Position numbers and translations under genes: made by a program
Notes under the pieces: model-generated
Told to the model about the DNA's origin: nothing
The model's database searches: none
What the model saw: only the letters and a program-made list of their open reading frames with translations
NCBI GenBank assembly: GCA_030248135.1
Contig: JASANC010005442.1
Coordinates: 20,686 to 84,685 of the forward strand
Direction of reading: 5' to 3'
Length of the DNA stretch: 64,000 bases
From: Theristus sp. LFF4_11
Lineage: Eukaryota; Nematoda; Chromadorea; Monhysterida; Xyalidae
Shown here: piece by piece, positions 10,784 through 23,468 of the stretch
Layout of the letters: each line of letters begins with the position of its first letter
Numbering within the stretch: the stretch's first letter is position 1

Positions 10784-13700
10784 TTAAAGACGGCCAAGCT
10801 CTTCGGTTACATCGCGCCATAGCGTTAGAATCTCCTGAACAATCTGAAATGAAAATTTTTAAAATGAGCTTGCTTCTCTCATCATCCGTTCAAACAAAGA
10901 AAAATTCCGACACCGACCTTTCGCATCCATTGTCGATTTTTCAAGCATTCTTCCAGCAGTACGCCCGGCTCTGCCGTCTCAATGCCAGCTCGCATTATAT
11001 CGATCTTGAAAATTTCGATACCACCATTAATGGTTCATTTTTATGAATGGAAAAAACGAACAAACAAAAACGTTTTCTCTATTTGCGCACCTGCAATTCA
11101 CAGCAGGTGTACATTCGATAGCGCACGTGCACCAACCGATGATACAGTGAGGCGCCTCGAGCGCAGCGTAAACACACGCGGAAATCCTGTATTTGAAAGA
11201 GAAACTTGAAACAAAAATTGAACAATTCGAAAGCACAGGAAAACACAAAGTCGGCATATCAATTCTCATGATGACTAGCTGCATTGACCTGGACAGGAAA
11301 AATCAGTGAGTCCAATTCAAAACGCAGCCAATCAACTGGTTGCGTATGATTCAGAGTTCAACAGTAACCCGAACCTGAGCCGGAAGTGGCGAGCCGCCGG
11401 GCGTCGTCTGCAGCAGCCTGAGCTCCAACGTCACCGGATCGTAGGCGCAATCGCCGAACACGTGCACCACCTGCTCCACAGGGCGAGTGCCGCACGCCTG
11501 ACAGTGCGTGAACTGTACGTCCGACTCGATCGTGTCGTCGACGGCAAAGTAGACGAACGACTCGACGGCACGACGGAACTCCGAGTCCCAGTGGCCGTCC
11601 ACCAATAAGCGCGAGATCTTCTGGTGATTGAGCTGATCGATGTCGTTGATGTGACGGAGGAACTTCCAGTCTGTTCAGCGGAATGGATAACTTTAGTAGC
11701 ATTTTTGATGAAACAGTGAAACTGACAACAAGAAGAAACACCCAACCATTAGTGGAGCGGATCGTCTGAAGAAAGTTGCCGGTCAAACAGTGCAAAACGA
11801 GTGCGTGCAAGTAAGTTTCAAGCGCGTCACGCAGTGGCTGGTCGGCGACGCTCGGCTCCACAGGGGCGCTTGAATCCGGTTCGCTTACTTCGCTAAAAAA
11901 CAAGCATGCAGCTTTGGGCTCCTCGTCAAAGAGTTATTTGAAGACGACGCTAAGCTAGCCACCAACCGCAATTCGTGTTCGAAAAGCGTATCAGTAAGCT
12001 GTTCGGATTCGCAGATCGCAGGCAACAGGTCGGCAAGCGGAGTCTCTGGCTCGACGACGCACTCAGATCGGCTCTGCTTGACGAACCGCACAGTAACGAC
12101 GATGTAACGATCGGCGTTCTGCGGACACCAGCCGGCGTACTAAAAGGAAGTCAGAGGATTGTTATTAAGTAATCCAACAAGAGACAAAACAACAGACGGT
12201 GCAACGTACAGTGCTACTGTTGCGGTAGAGTAGACGACCGCGCTGGTCTTCCGGCGGAAATTTCTGCAACAGATTCTGGTTGTCCACCTTCCACAGCGGG
12301 CACATCGGATCTTGCAAGTCGGCTTTGTGTACAACAAATTGGCCTTTCTGAAATTCATTGAATTTTGTTTATATTTTTATTCAATCAAGAGCAGCGTCTA
12401 AAAAACAGAAACAACTGTAACGTAAAACAGCTTGCCTGCAGCGTGTTTAGTGGCATTTGGAAGTGCGTCAGTTTCGCCCACAGCGCCTCCGGATCCTCCG
12501 ATATAAACACCTCGTATTTTTGACTGCGATTATGTTTGTGATGTCTGTGTTTGTGATGGTGTTTCGATCGACCACTGCCGCTGTATGTTGACGATGTCTC
12601 ACCGTTGACAAGTGGTGACGAGGGATCTTTGGAAGTTGTTGCCTGAGCTTGGAGGCGGCTTGCCTCCGTCTTCTCTGTTCCCTCCGGTGTCGTTGCATCC
12701 TGCTGCTGGCTTTCGGCTGTTCCAGAGCCAATCGTAGTGTTCTTTTCTGTGGTGCTATTTGCTGTAACGGTGGTAGCCGATGATTCTGTGGTCACTTGGA
12801 CAGACGAGGTAGTAGTCGTTGGCTGTTGTTGCTGTTTGCTCGAGATATCGAAATTGAAGTACTCAAAAATGTTCGTTGGCTCCGTCTGCGGCGTCGTTGC
12901 CGACTGCGACGATGGGCATTGCTGCTGGTCACTGTTGTCCTTTGCCCACTCGGCCATGATGCGTCGCTTTTTGCTGAACGGCTGCAGGTTGTGCTTCTGC
13001 GAGTGTAAATCTTCAAACGATAGCTGACTGGACGTTGACGGGAGTCTGTTCGATTGCGACTGGCTGGCGTTCGTGCTGCAGTTGCTGTTTTGTCCCGCGA
13101 GGTCACCATCGATCACGGACGCATCACGTGTCGAATCAGCGTCACTGCTGGCCACTGTAAACAAAAAAGTGATTTTCATTCAGTTCGTTAATCAACGCCA
13201 CCGAATTTTTTTGCCAGACTTAAATCATCATCCAATTCACTTACACTCTCTACGCCGGCGTTTTCGCTCTTTTTTCTCTTTCTTTCGAAGTTTCCTTCGC
13301 AGTCGCGCGCTTTCCTCGTCCTCCTCATCCGACAAGTCAATCTCATCCGGTTCCCGTTTGATGCGCATCTTTGGTATTCTGATGACCACTTTTGGCACAG
13401 CCATGATCTTTTCCTGCTCAATGACGCAGTCGTTCTCAGCGACGACGCTCGGCTGCTTAGTTCGTGGTCGACCGCGTCCACGCGGCGACTGAGGTTGTTG
13501 CCGTTGTTGTTGTTGTTGCTGTGGATGCTGATTTTGTGGCTGTTGCTCCCTGAATACAGATTGGTCGTTCACGGTTTCCGTGCGCATGTAACAGTTCTGT
13601 TGACGCCACTCAAGTCGTTGGCGTAAAGCATCCGACAGTCGCTCGGCCAGTTGTTCCGCTTGGGTTTTCTCGCGAACGGGCTCGTTCGTTGGCGCGGTTT

Positions 13701-16700
13701 CCGGAATGTTTTCGGACGCTTGCGCTGGTTCGCCGTCAGTATTCGCTTGATTGCCTGCGGCCTCTGGTGGCAACAGTGGGGCCGATGGTTGCTTTCTTTT
13801 GGTCTGAAATAACAAGCTTCAGGATTTGGTCCGATAGAAGTTGTTTCACAGAATATTGAAGACATTTCATTGCCATCTGAAGTTGCGGCCATTCAAACGT
13901 TTTTTTCTCACCCAAGGGATTTGGTTTTTCTTATCAACCACTGATTGTAATAGTGTACCGACAACCGACCTTTTCAACCGCCTGGCGCTTCTTCGGAACC
14001 ACATGCCTCCATAGATCGGCATCGCCGCGTTGCTGTTCAGCACTCATATCCAGACTGTCCTGACTGCCTCGCTGCAGTGCATCAGCCAGTTGCTGTTGCG
14101 CGGCTGCCGGACGCAACTCTGGATGAATGGAACTGATCTGCGCCAATTTCCGTGCCACCTCGGCGTCAACGTCTTTGCTCTTCGGACTCTTGATGCTGTC
14201 CTCGTCTATTGAACTGCGACCGCCGCCACTGCCGACGCCCAGTTCCTGCTCCTCTTCAGAGTCGGACTCGTCGAACACGAACGCATCAACGATGGCGGCC
14301 GGAGTACGCGGTTTAGTCCGACTGACAAGTTTCATGACCGAGTCTTCGTCGACTTCTTGTTTGATCACTGGATCAAGTGAGGGATTCTCAACCGAGCCCG
14401 TCGGCGACAGCGCCAGCCGATAGATTGGCACCTGAGGATGTGGTAAGGATTGAGATTGAATAACAGAAAGAGAAACAACAACGCAGACAAAAGAGTGGTG
14501 TCAAAACCTTTTTTGGCGTCGACTGCTTTGTCTGCACCTCCGGTATGAAGACTTGTATCTCGTCGGTTGGTTCCTCCTCTGCTGCTGGAAGACCGAACAG
14601 CATTGCAACGGGTGGCGATTTTCCGTGCTCAGGTGAGAATCGAACTGGTGAAAATCGCGCTGGACTGACGGCACGATGCGGCTCGTGGTGGTGATAGGCA
14701 GACGTAGATGGTCGCTGAGCGTCAAGCAACTGAACGGGAAACACGGTATGACATTGGACAAAGCAGAACCAAACAAAGCCGTGTTATTTTTTTGGCGGTT
14801 TTTTGGCATCTGACGTATTTTTTGCGAAATAAAATAAACAAATGACCACTGATCAACCTGAAGATCAGTCGTTCGGGACGTGCCAGCGACACTAACAGTC
14901 GACGGTCCTGGGCTGGGAGACGCATGCGAATTTGAGCCCGCCGCTAACGGTGACTCGGCTGGCAACGCTGGCAGTTGTAGTTCGGTCAATGAAGCAGCTG
15001 CCCGTGCGTTTTTCTCAGCAACCAGCGACAGATGGCGGTCGAACGCCCTGTCGATCTCAGCCAGCTCTTTGGCGCGTCGTTGTTTGATCTTTTCTCGTTG
15101 CTGCAGAAAGAAAAAGAATGTTCAACGGTTACTGGCCTGTGTGTTACTTGGTACCGTATCTGTGCGACATTGTAGTGGAACGTAGCGAATCTGCCGCCAT
15201 CGTGGTCAACAGGCATTACGGAGATTTTCAGCAATGCTCACCACATGGGGCAGATTCACCACAGCGCATCTCACCGTCGTAATCAAAGTGTGCTCGGTTC
15301 TGAATCAAACTGAACTTGGGAAAGCAATCATTATGTTACTGTACCTTGCTTGGTGTTGTGTCGGGCACAACAATGTCGACCGCAGTTGTCTCTGCAGTGA
15401 CCACATCGTCAGATGGCGCTGTAGGTGGTGCAGTCGTAACCGATGTCTCGGCGGCACTGTTATCTGGAAAAGTATGCGGAGAAACATGATTAAACATGGT
15501 ATGTTTTTGAAAGAGAATTGTATGAACTAAGGCCAATTGTACGCATTGCAAAATTGGTGCTACCTTTGGCACTTTCAGCGGCTTCCATCGGTGGGCCAGC
15601 AGCAGAGTTGCTGTCTGACGCTGTCGATGTCAACGTCGCTGGTTCAAAGTCGAAAATGGAATGCAACAAAGACGAGTTCGTTGAGTCTGCGTGCACGGCA
15701 GCCGTGACGGCGGCGATAGCAGCCGCCGCTTGTTCGTCCGCTTTGTTTTCGCTAAGTATACTGTTCTGACTGGACTGTTGCTGGAACTCCGGATGGAGTT
15801 GCGAAGCGGCATTGAAACTAGTCGCAGAAGAACCAGTTGTCATGTTTAGGTTGCTGCAGTTTGTACTGCCTTGTAAGATGTGCGCGGTGTTATTGCCGTT
15901 CGCTGTCCGGGCGGAAGGCGCAGATGGCATATTGAACGCGACACTGCTGTTGACGATGTTGTTGACGGTGTTGCTGATGTTGTTCTGTTGTGTCGACTGT
16001 ACACCGGTGCTCATTGTTGCGCTGGCGAGCGACTGCGAAGTCACCTGGTTGTTGACCATCGCCAACGACGAAGGCACGTTCGGCGCTGCGGTGCCGAAGA
16101 ACGCATCCCTGAGCAGATGTTCGTTGAAGTCGTTCATCTCGGCCAACGGGTCGTTGTCGAGCGTGTAGTCGCGAGACAACGTCGACAGCGCCTCCTCGAG
16201 CGTATCAATAGCGTGCGCGTATGCCGGCTGCTGATGTTGCATTTGATGTTGTTGATGATGTGACTGTTGATGCATTTGTTGATGTTGTTGTTGGTGTTGT
16301 TGGTGTTGGTGTTGTTGTTGTTGTGCCATCAAGTTTCCGTAAGCGGACGAATCGAGCGAATGATTAGTGAACGCTTGCGACTGAGAGGACGACGACGACG
16401 GATACGTGAACGCCGGTGTTGGCGCCGCCTCCGGATGCTCGAGCATGTTGTTCGTTTGGAATAGATTCTGGCGAACGCTGTTGCTGGCGTTTTGTTGGTG
16501 ATGCCCTGAAATTACATGAGCTTTGTTACAAGTTAGCGGGTTAGCACATGTTTCGTTCAAGTGAGTCGAAATCGAAACATTCAATTGAATCAAGGCCACA
16601 AGCAAATCGACCAATGACGAACCAATAGAGTTCGCAGCAGCCAGCATCGGACTCGTCGTGACGGCGGCTGCCGCGAGCATCGGCGCTTGCTGTCGCTGGC

Positions 16701-18035
16701 AGGACGGCACGCTGCTGCTGGTGTGTGCGGTCAGCTGCTGCGGCGAGGCGAACAGATCGAACGAGGACACTGTTGGTTGACAGTTCATTGCGGGTCCGTT
16801 CGTGAGCAGTTTGCTCGATTGTTGCTGTTGCTGATGATGCAGTATAGTGGCAGCCGTTGGGTTCATCTGCAATTCATCACTGTGAGAATATAAACGAAAA
16901 TGAGATGACGTTTTCAAAAAATAGACACCAACCTGTTGTCGTGCGGCGTAGTTCGCAGCCGCTGCAACTGCGATCGGTTCACTGAAGCCGGCGACCGAGG
17001 GCTGTTGCGCCAGGAATGAGTTCGTCCAGTTCGACCCTGAATGTTATAATAATATGGCCTTCAGATAAAAGTATACTGAACAAAACAGAGCTGGTCATCA
17101 CAATTGGTGCATTACAAAACATTCTGGTTTTAAACGCCAAAGCCAGCTGGTGTTTTTTAATGCCAGCTTTTTTCACAGTGGGTGATATTAGGATTTCTGG
17201 TATCCAACATCGAATTCGCCAGACCTGTCTGTAATCCAGAGGACGCAACATTGTTAGCGATCAGATTCTGATTGGCAGTAGCGGCGAACTGTTGCTGCGA
17301 CTGCTGCAGGCTGCTCGCTCGCAGGCCAGTCGCCGTCATCGGTGCTGCGTAGCTGGCGGCGCTGGCTGCGGCCGCAGACGTGCCAAACTGCGACAATTGC
17401 TGCAACGACATCAGGAACGGATTCGCGGCACCGGGAGCCGCTTGGAAGCCTGTGAATTGGCAATGTTGGCATTGATATCTAATAGAATCAAAATGAATTG
17501 TATGGTCGGTTTCAATTGGAAGGTTACTGAAATTCGTCGAAAAGTGGAACTCATACAATTGTGCCTTACTGAAAACAATGAAGCAGTCGATTGAAACAAC
17601 GTTGACGCATAAAATCATGTGTGTTAGGTAAAAGGAAATGTGGTTAAAGACCATTAAAAACAAAAGGAATCGCATTAAATAAACCGGAATGGCAAAACAG
17701 ACAGACAACATGTACTGTGGTTTAAACGCGCGCGTTTGCCTGATGATCAATGCACATTAGTCATAGTACAGAATACACTGTTGTGTGTACGTGCGTGTGT
17801 GTGTGTGTGCGGTCGATAAAGTCGTATGTTGTTGTGCGGGTGCGTTGGGGGGTTTTGACGTTTTTTGCAGAGAAAACTTAATCGAAACAGAATTAAAAAT
17901 CAATTTTAACGAACCTGCAGATAGCGAATCGGCGAAATTCACGCCCGCAAACTGCGGTGCGGCAAATGCGTGCAGCGGGTTGGATGGCCCGCTGGCCGAG
18001 GGCTTCCGCGGCGGTGAGTGATGCCGCTGCTCCAT
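10784..18035 (-). CDS. Glutamine-rich nuclear protein with C-terminal DUF4211-type domain (QSER1/PRR12/CCDC82 group), 18-19 exons
   Basis: Model: complement of 17915-18035, 17225-17449, 16933-17036, 15564-16866, 15340-15463, 15242-15299, 14858-15100, 14508-14729, 13970-14431, 13245-13803, 12436-13154, 12210-12347, 11967-12139, 11747-11892, 11375-11670, 11091-11186, 10918-11004, 10784-10843; 5136 nt, about 1711 residues. An optional in-frame intron lies at 16506-16622. The N-terminal two thirds are low complexity: Q/H/N/A tracts, then a coiled QREKIKQRRAKELAEIDR helix, acidic patches, an AT-hook-like RGRGRPRTKQP, a basic KKEKKERKRRRR run and an H/K-rich KHHHKHRHHKH. The C-terminal ~300 residues are globular: KADLQDPMCPLWKVDNQNLL, HCQACG, then CLRCARGASLYHRLVHVRYR, the last resembling the C/R-YH-L-H-Y core of DUF4211. 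In vertebrates QSER1 is a chromatin protein that opposes promoter methylation; a similar job here is inference. The intron 12348-12435 uses a GC donor. Confidence 0.75.
16200..16330 (-). repeat. CAA/CAT-type trinucleotide tract coding for poly-Q/H
   Basis: On the plus strand a run of GTTGTTGATG and TGTTGGTGTTG units; read on the minus strand it encodes the Q/H-rich segment of the QSER1-like protein. The mix of CAA, CAG and CAC codons makes it a long-standing protein feature more than a fresh microsatellite. Confidence 0.7.
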
Positions 18036-21000
18036 GTGCGGTATTTACGCTGCTGATCGACGAATCTCAGCGTTTTATCCGCTTCATTTGTCCATTTTTT
18101 TGACAAAATAATCCGGCTGTAGACCGTTTTGGTGTTGGTGAATAAGTTGAAAATTGTGAACCTGTAAAAATCGACAATTCAGAACTCAGTGAAATACATC
18201 ACCGAAAAGCGATTTTCGATCACGACAGAAAAGTTCAGTCCCAGTAAAAACCAGCGTGTTTCGAAAATTGGAAAACGAACAAAAAAATTATACAAGCCTG
18301 AAAACCCGCACATATTTCGCTTGCTCGCGGAAAACGGACAAGCTGCAAAAACAGACCCTTGCTGCTAGTCGAGCAGAGCAGAGAACGCGCTGCACAACAC
18401 CAAGCACGAATATATACGAAAATTGAAAACCCCAGCAAAACGTAGATACGAGCAAAACGAGCGCACAGAGAGAAAGAGAGAACGCAAACGAAGAGAGAGA
18501 GACACGGCAGCATACGTAGTCAGCACATAACAACTATGCATACATCACGTCGGTCGTGGCTGCGCAGATAGGACGTATACAGAGAGACAACCCCTAATGC
18601 ATCGACACACGCACGGCCACAGCCACAGCGACCGTACAACCGTGCTTGCTGCCTGTGATAACGCACATCGATATGACGTGTGTTGTTGTTGTTGTTGTGC
18701 TCAATGCACCAGCGTAACGTGCTGTGTGAGTGTGTTGCTTTTTTGTGTTGTTCGCTGCGAGCGCAGCAGTTGTGTGTCTCAGCCATACCCAGTCAGTGCA
18801 GTCAGTTCAGTGTTCACTGTGCGTTTGTCAACGCCACCAGCAACTGTGTTCGCCAGTCACCACACCGTTCGCTTGTTCCTGTTGCTTGCTTTCTTCCTTC
18901 CATATTCTCATTCATGGCTTATTGTAGACCGCTTTTCCGCCACTGTAAGCTTTTCAAGCTTGTGAGTCGTTGTCGAATTGAGATGTGTCATTTGATTTGA
19001 TCGGTTCAAATTTTTCAAAAAAATCATAAATCCCTGCGAATGGTCTTGTTTTGTTCTCGGATTTGTTTCTTGTACAATTAAATTTTCCTCAAAGCTGAAA
19101 TCCGTTAAAGTTGCCCTTTGATGTCATTTTGTGTCAATGGCTTTGTTGTGGGAAACCTAAAAAAATCAACTGAGCTTCATATTTTTTTGAGAATTCGCTG
19201 TTTCTCTTCTTTCAGCGATCGCCCATCAAAAACACCTCAAATACAAAATGTCGTGTTGTTCAGAATCAAATAAATCAATTTATACAGAATAGAAAGTCAA
19301 ATTCAGCAGAACCGAACAAGGAGCACGAGATCGATTATTAAAATGAGAACCTAAAATTGTGAAAAATAAAAAAGAATGAATTCTAAAAAAATTACCAGTG
19401 TTACAATCAAATCTTTTGTGGAGACAACAAATTTTAAGTTTGTAGCAGTTTTAAAATACACAAAAAGGCGGTTGCCAAGTGAGTTTTAAAACATTTTGTC
19501 GTGATTATTGGTCATTTGATGTTGAACATTGATGACGAAGCAAAATAAAAAAAAAATGAAATGCTTGACCAATCTGCCTTATTTACTTGACTTCGCTGGA
19601 ATTGGACGCAATTGTGCACCATTGGAAACTATCACCAACAACGAACATGGATTCTTCAAAGGATTCTCAATACGATTTTCGATATCCACAGTTCATTATT
19701 ATATTAACTTTGGCGACATCACAATCATTTCGAATAATATTATTTTCATGTGCAACACCAAAACTTTATAGATTGGTTCCAGCTTGTTCGGCGAGTTATT
19801 TTATTATTCAATTCTCAGCAAGCACCGAAGCTTCCTCGCGGCGACATGAAATCAAATGCAATGGTTGTTATTCGAAATACCGGGTTCTAGTGATGTTTCA
19901 TTCGGATCTGGTTCGGTTTTTTGTTCTTCAGCAGCAGTGGTTTTAAACTGCATCATTCAAAAAACGTAAAATAGAAAAGAACAAATAAAATAAAAATATG
20001 CACCGATGTCGACGTCTTTCGGTTTGTTGCTCAATCAATCGTCAGGAACAGCGAGTTTTTTTGTTGATTTTATTCATTTTATATCCAGTGAATTAAACAT
20101 ATGTGCACAAGAAACAAGTCTAAAAGGTGAAAAAATATTCTACAAATAGAAGTCTGTTTTTATTTGTGTTGATAAAACAGCAATTAAAAGGTACTCAGTG
20201 AGTCATAGCGCTTGGCCTTGGCAAAATCTACATTTTGACTACGGCAGCTAAAGTCAAACAAACAACTTCAATCAATCAAGAAAAAACAAATCCAAGCAAT
20301 CATTGCTCAACTGGTTTCTCACACAAAAAGTGCACACAGTTCAATCAATCATTCATTCAATGAAACATTATTGGTTCAGAAACGATCACAGTCACAGGCG
20401 AAAAAGCGGGCTGCAAGCCACGAAAAATCAAAACAATACAAACAAAGTCTTGACTTGACAGAACGGGTAAAAAATAAGAAAGTAATCTATTTCAAGTTAC
20501 ATCAACATGACATAGTTTTAGAAGCAGTGTAACTTTCATGGCTGGCAGTTTAAAAAATACGTTCATTTTTACGGCAGGGTTTTGAGAAAGTCAGTGTTTA
20601 CAACTATAAATCCAGTCCACATTATTTTGCTACCAGCATACAAAACCTGAAATTAGCATTACAATTCTTTTGTCGTTTACGCATAGACGCTGTTGATGAA
20701 AACCAAAAAAAAACACCGAAGCTAATTAACGGTAGAACTAGAACAAGCAAATAATGGCAAACTTCAAATTCAAAAAATTAATTCTTTGCAGAATTAATCA
20801 ACGACAATTTGACGTGATGTGATATCGACTCTCCGAATTCGATAAAAATAGTTCCTAAACAAAAAATATTTCATAACAATACAGCTGTAAAACAACTTAG
20901 ACAATAACATGTTCAGATCATCCTAAGCGACAAAATCAATTTAAAATTGGGAACGGTTACATATTCATAGACTTACAAACAAACAAAAAGACACAACACT

Positions 21001-23468
21001 CATCGCCCAAATGAAACAACAGTTTTCATGAACAACCTCACCATAATTTCGCTTCAATCTTATCAACCATTTCGACAATTTTTAATCAAGTTAGGTGACA
21101 AAAAACGAATAAAGCACAAGCGAACAATTGGATTCATTGGTTATGTACAAAAGAAAACAATTTGTTAAAAGCAAAAACTTCCAAATGTCCATACTGACAG
21201 CAGCATTTAAAAAATAAAGACGTAGATTTCACTGTTTCTGATAACTTTTTCTTTGAAAACCGCAATTGTATTACCAAACCCTAAATAGTAAATTAGTTTT
21301 CACAGATTCCAACTAATGTTTCAAACTTGGCAAAGCGATGCAGAGCAATTTCAGCTTGTCCCACAAAAATCTTCACACAAGGCAAACGTGTTCAAAGATG
21401 TATATTGATGAAACTGGAACGGCAAAAACAATAAACTTTAAAAAAATTAATTTTGAAACACCAAAACTGTTAGCGGAAACATGTTTTGAAAAAAAACAAA
21501 CACCACGACTCTAAAGAGCCACAGATATGCGCTCTTTATCCATTCAAACGAAAGTTACGTAAAACTGCAAAATCATGATCACAGTGAGTGCTATTATGAT
21601 GTTATACTTTTTTAAATAGAACGCATTCTATCTATTTACGGAACAAACAGCCTAATTGAAATCTAATCCGACTAATCCTACAGGCGTTGTTACATAAATC
21701 TCTAGCGGCCTGATATAGAAGAGAAACTAGACACACACGTGAAACTAGACCAAATACGGTTCCCCACAACTTATTGAACGCAAAACCAACTTCGTAAAAA
21801 CTTGTTTTTAAACACTGTACAAAACTCCATTTTGAGAAAACAAACTGAAGTGGTCGGGGGCGCACAAAGAACTCAAGGTATTACAATCGACGATTCCCAC
21901 GCTCAGAAGATCATCCGAAATCTGTCACAAACGAGTTCCGAGCTATGACCGACTGGCTGGTTGGCCAAAATGCCAAGCACAATACGACAGTACGGATGGT
22001 ACTTCAAAATACAAACAAATAAAATCAACGCTACGGTCGTCAAATCGGGGTACGCTCATACTGAATTCAGAATATCTTTAGCCTACTAATGGTTGGTTTA
22101 CGAAAACCCCGATTTCACGTTTTAGCTACTAAATCGTTTCATACAAAAAATGCAATAAAACAGCGCAAAGAATCAGAAGCAAACTACCAAAATTTTGTTA
22201 TGGTTTTTTTCAGTATGTTTCAAGAAGAAAAGTGTTTATCTAAATTAGTAGAACGCGGGTATCTTTTCCCTATACACAGGTACCCGTGTCTGGTTGAACT
22301 TGTGTTTTTGTGGTGGGTGTAAAATAAAAAAAAATTCAACACAATATAATCAGGTACCGGTATTAGCGAATGACATTTTTGCTGGTGGATTTTGAAAAAA
22401 ATGTTACGTTGCACGAGCTGAAATTAAAAGACGCTGTCTTGAACATAATGGTCAGTGAAACGGCTGAATGAGAAGCGGATTCGATAAAAAATTGATTGTT
22501 AAATGACTAAAATTTGAATTAACTTTAGTGGTGAGGTGACAATTATTTTGCAGTGAAGGCAAGTTGTTTAACTGGGTTGTGTATTTCTGGATTGACAAAT
22601 GAAGTGGTGGAAGATTTTAAGACAGTGTAGTTTGAATGGTTGTAATTGTGTTTAAGATGTTTCACGGGCATTCGAGGTTTACAACAAATAAAAAGTGTGA
22701 GTGTACAAAATACACAAAAACAAATGATCAAACAAAAAGCGCCAGGTAAGCAGCAAACGATCATGAAACAAAAAAAGTAAAAAAACAAGATACTATTTCC
22801 GACGAGTGCTCAATATACAAGACTTTGTACATCTGGAGGGCCGGTCGTGTGAGAAGAAATACGACGACAGTGAAAGAAGAGCATTGTTTAATACAGCAAT
22901 TCACGTTGCCAGCTGCAAATTTGGGCTGTAAACCATAGGCAAGCTGATTGTCTGCTTTTCAATTCGGTTCACTGATTGGTGTTATTCCAACCAGCTCGAT
23001 GTAGCTAATCAGCATGTCACATTCAGATACCAAAATGCACGAATTTACATTTTGACTGGGCTGCAGTGGAAAACAATGTACATTTTGAATTCTTGACCAG
23101 CCAGTCTTGCAGCAGCAAGTTGAATCATGAATAAACGAACAATCAAACGATTCTCAGAAAGAAAACAATGTGTACATACAATGTACGTGTGCGGTGTGTG
23201 CTGGTACAGTAGTTAGTACAAATCGGACACGCAAAAAAGGCAAATAACAGGCACAAAACCTCTAACGTATGGTACATTCTGATGGGTACAATAATACAGT
23301 CTGCAACTTTCTCATCACCAGAACGTCACCATAATTTCACGTTGCCAACCGGTTGGCTGACAACAGACAACAAGTCGCTGGCTCTGACACTCTATCTAGA
23401 GAAATGACGAAGCCACACATTCCTGAGACATCACAACAGTCCGCTGATTGTTCGCAGTGCGTTCGGTG
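18036..23468. other. Large gene-free interval upstream of the QSER1-like gene
   Basis: 5.4 kb. The first kilobase (18036-19000) is relatively GC-rich, with purine-rich tracts and a GTTGTTGTTGTTGTTG run near 18682, and probably holds 5' UTR and promoter of the QSER1-like gene. From 19000 to 23460 the DNA is AT-rich with no exon, repeat or RNA I can support; its right end is the 3' flank of the lipase gene. Confidence 0.45.

Noticed and set aside
18597..18965. 122-residue plus-strand open frame upstream of the QSER1-like gene
   Set aside because: Rich in Cys/Val from GTT/TGT repeats, no motif, no splice context; lies in the likely promoter/5' UTR of the minus-strand gene.
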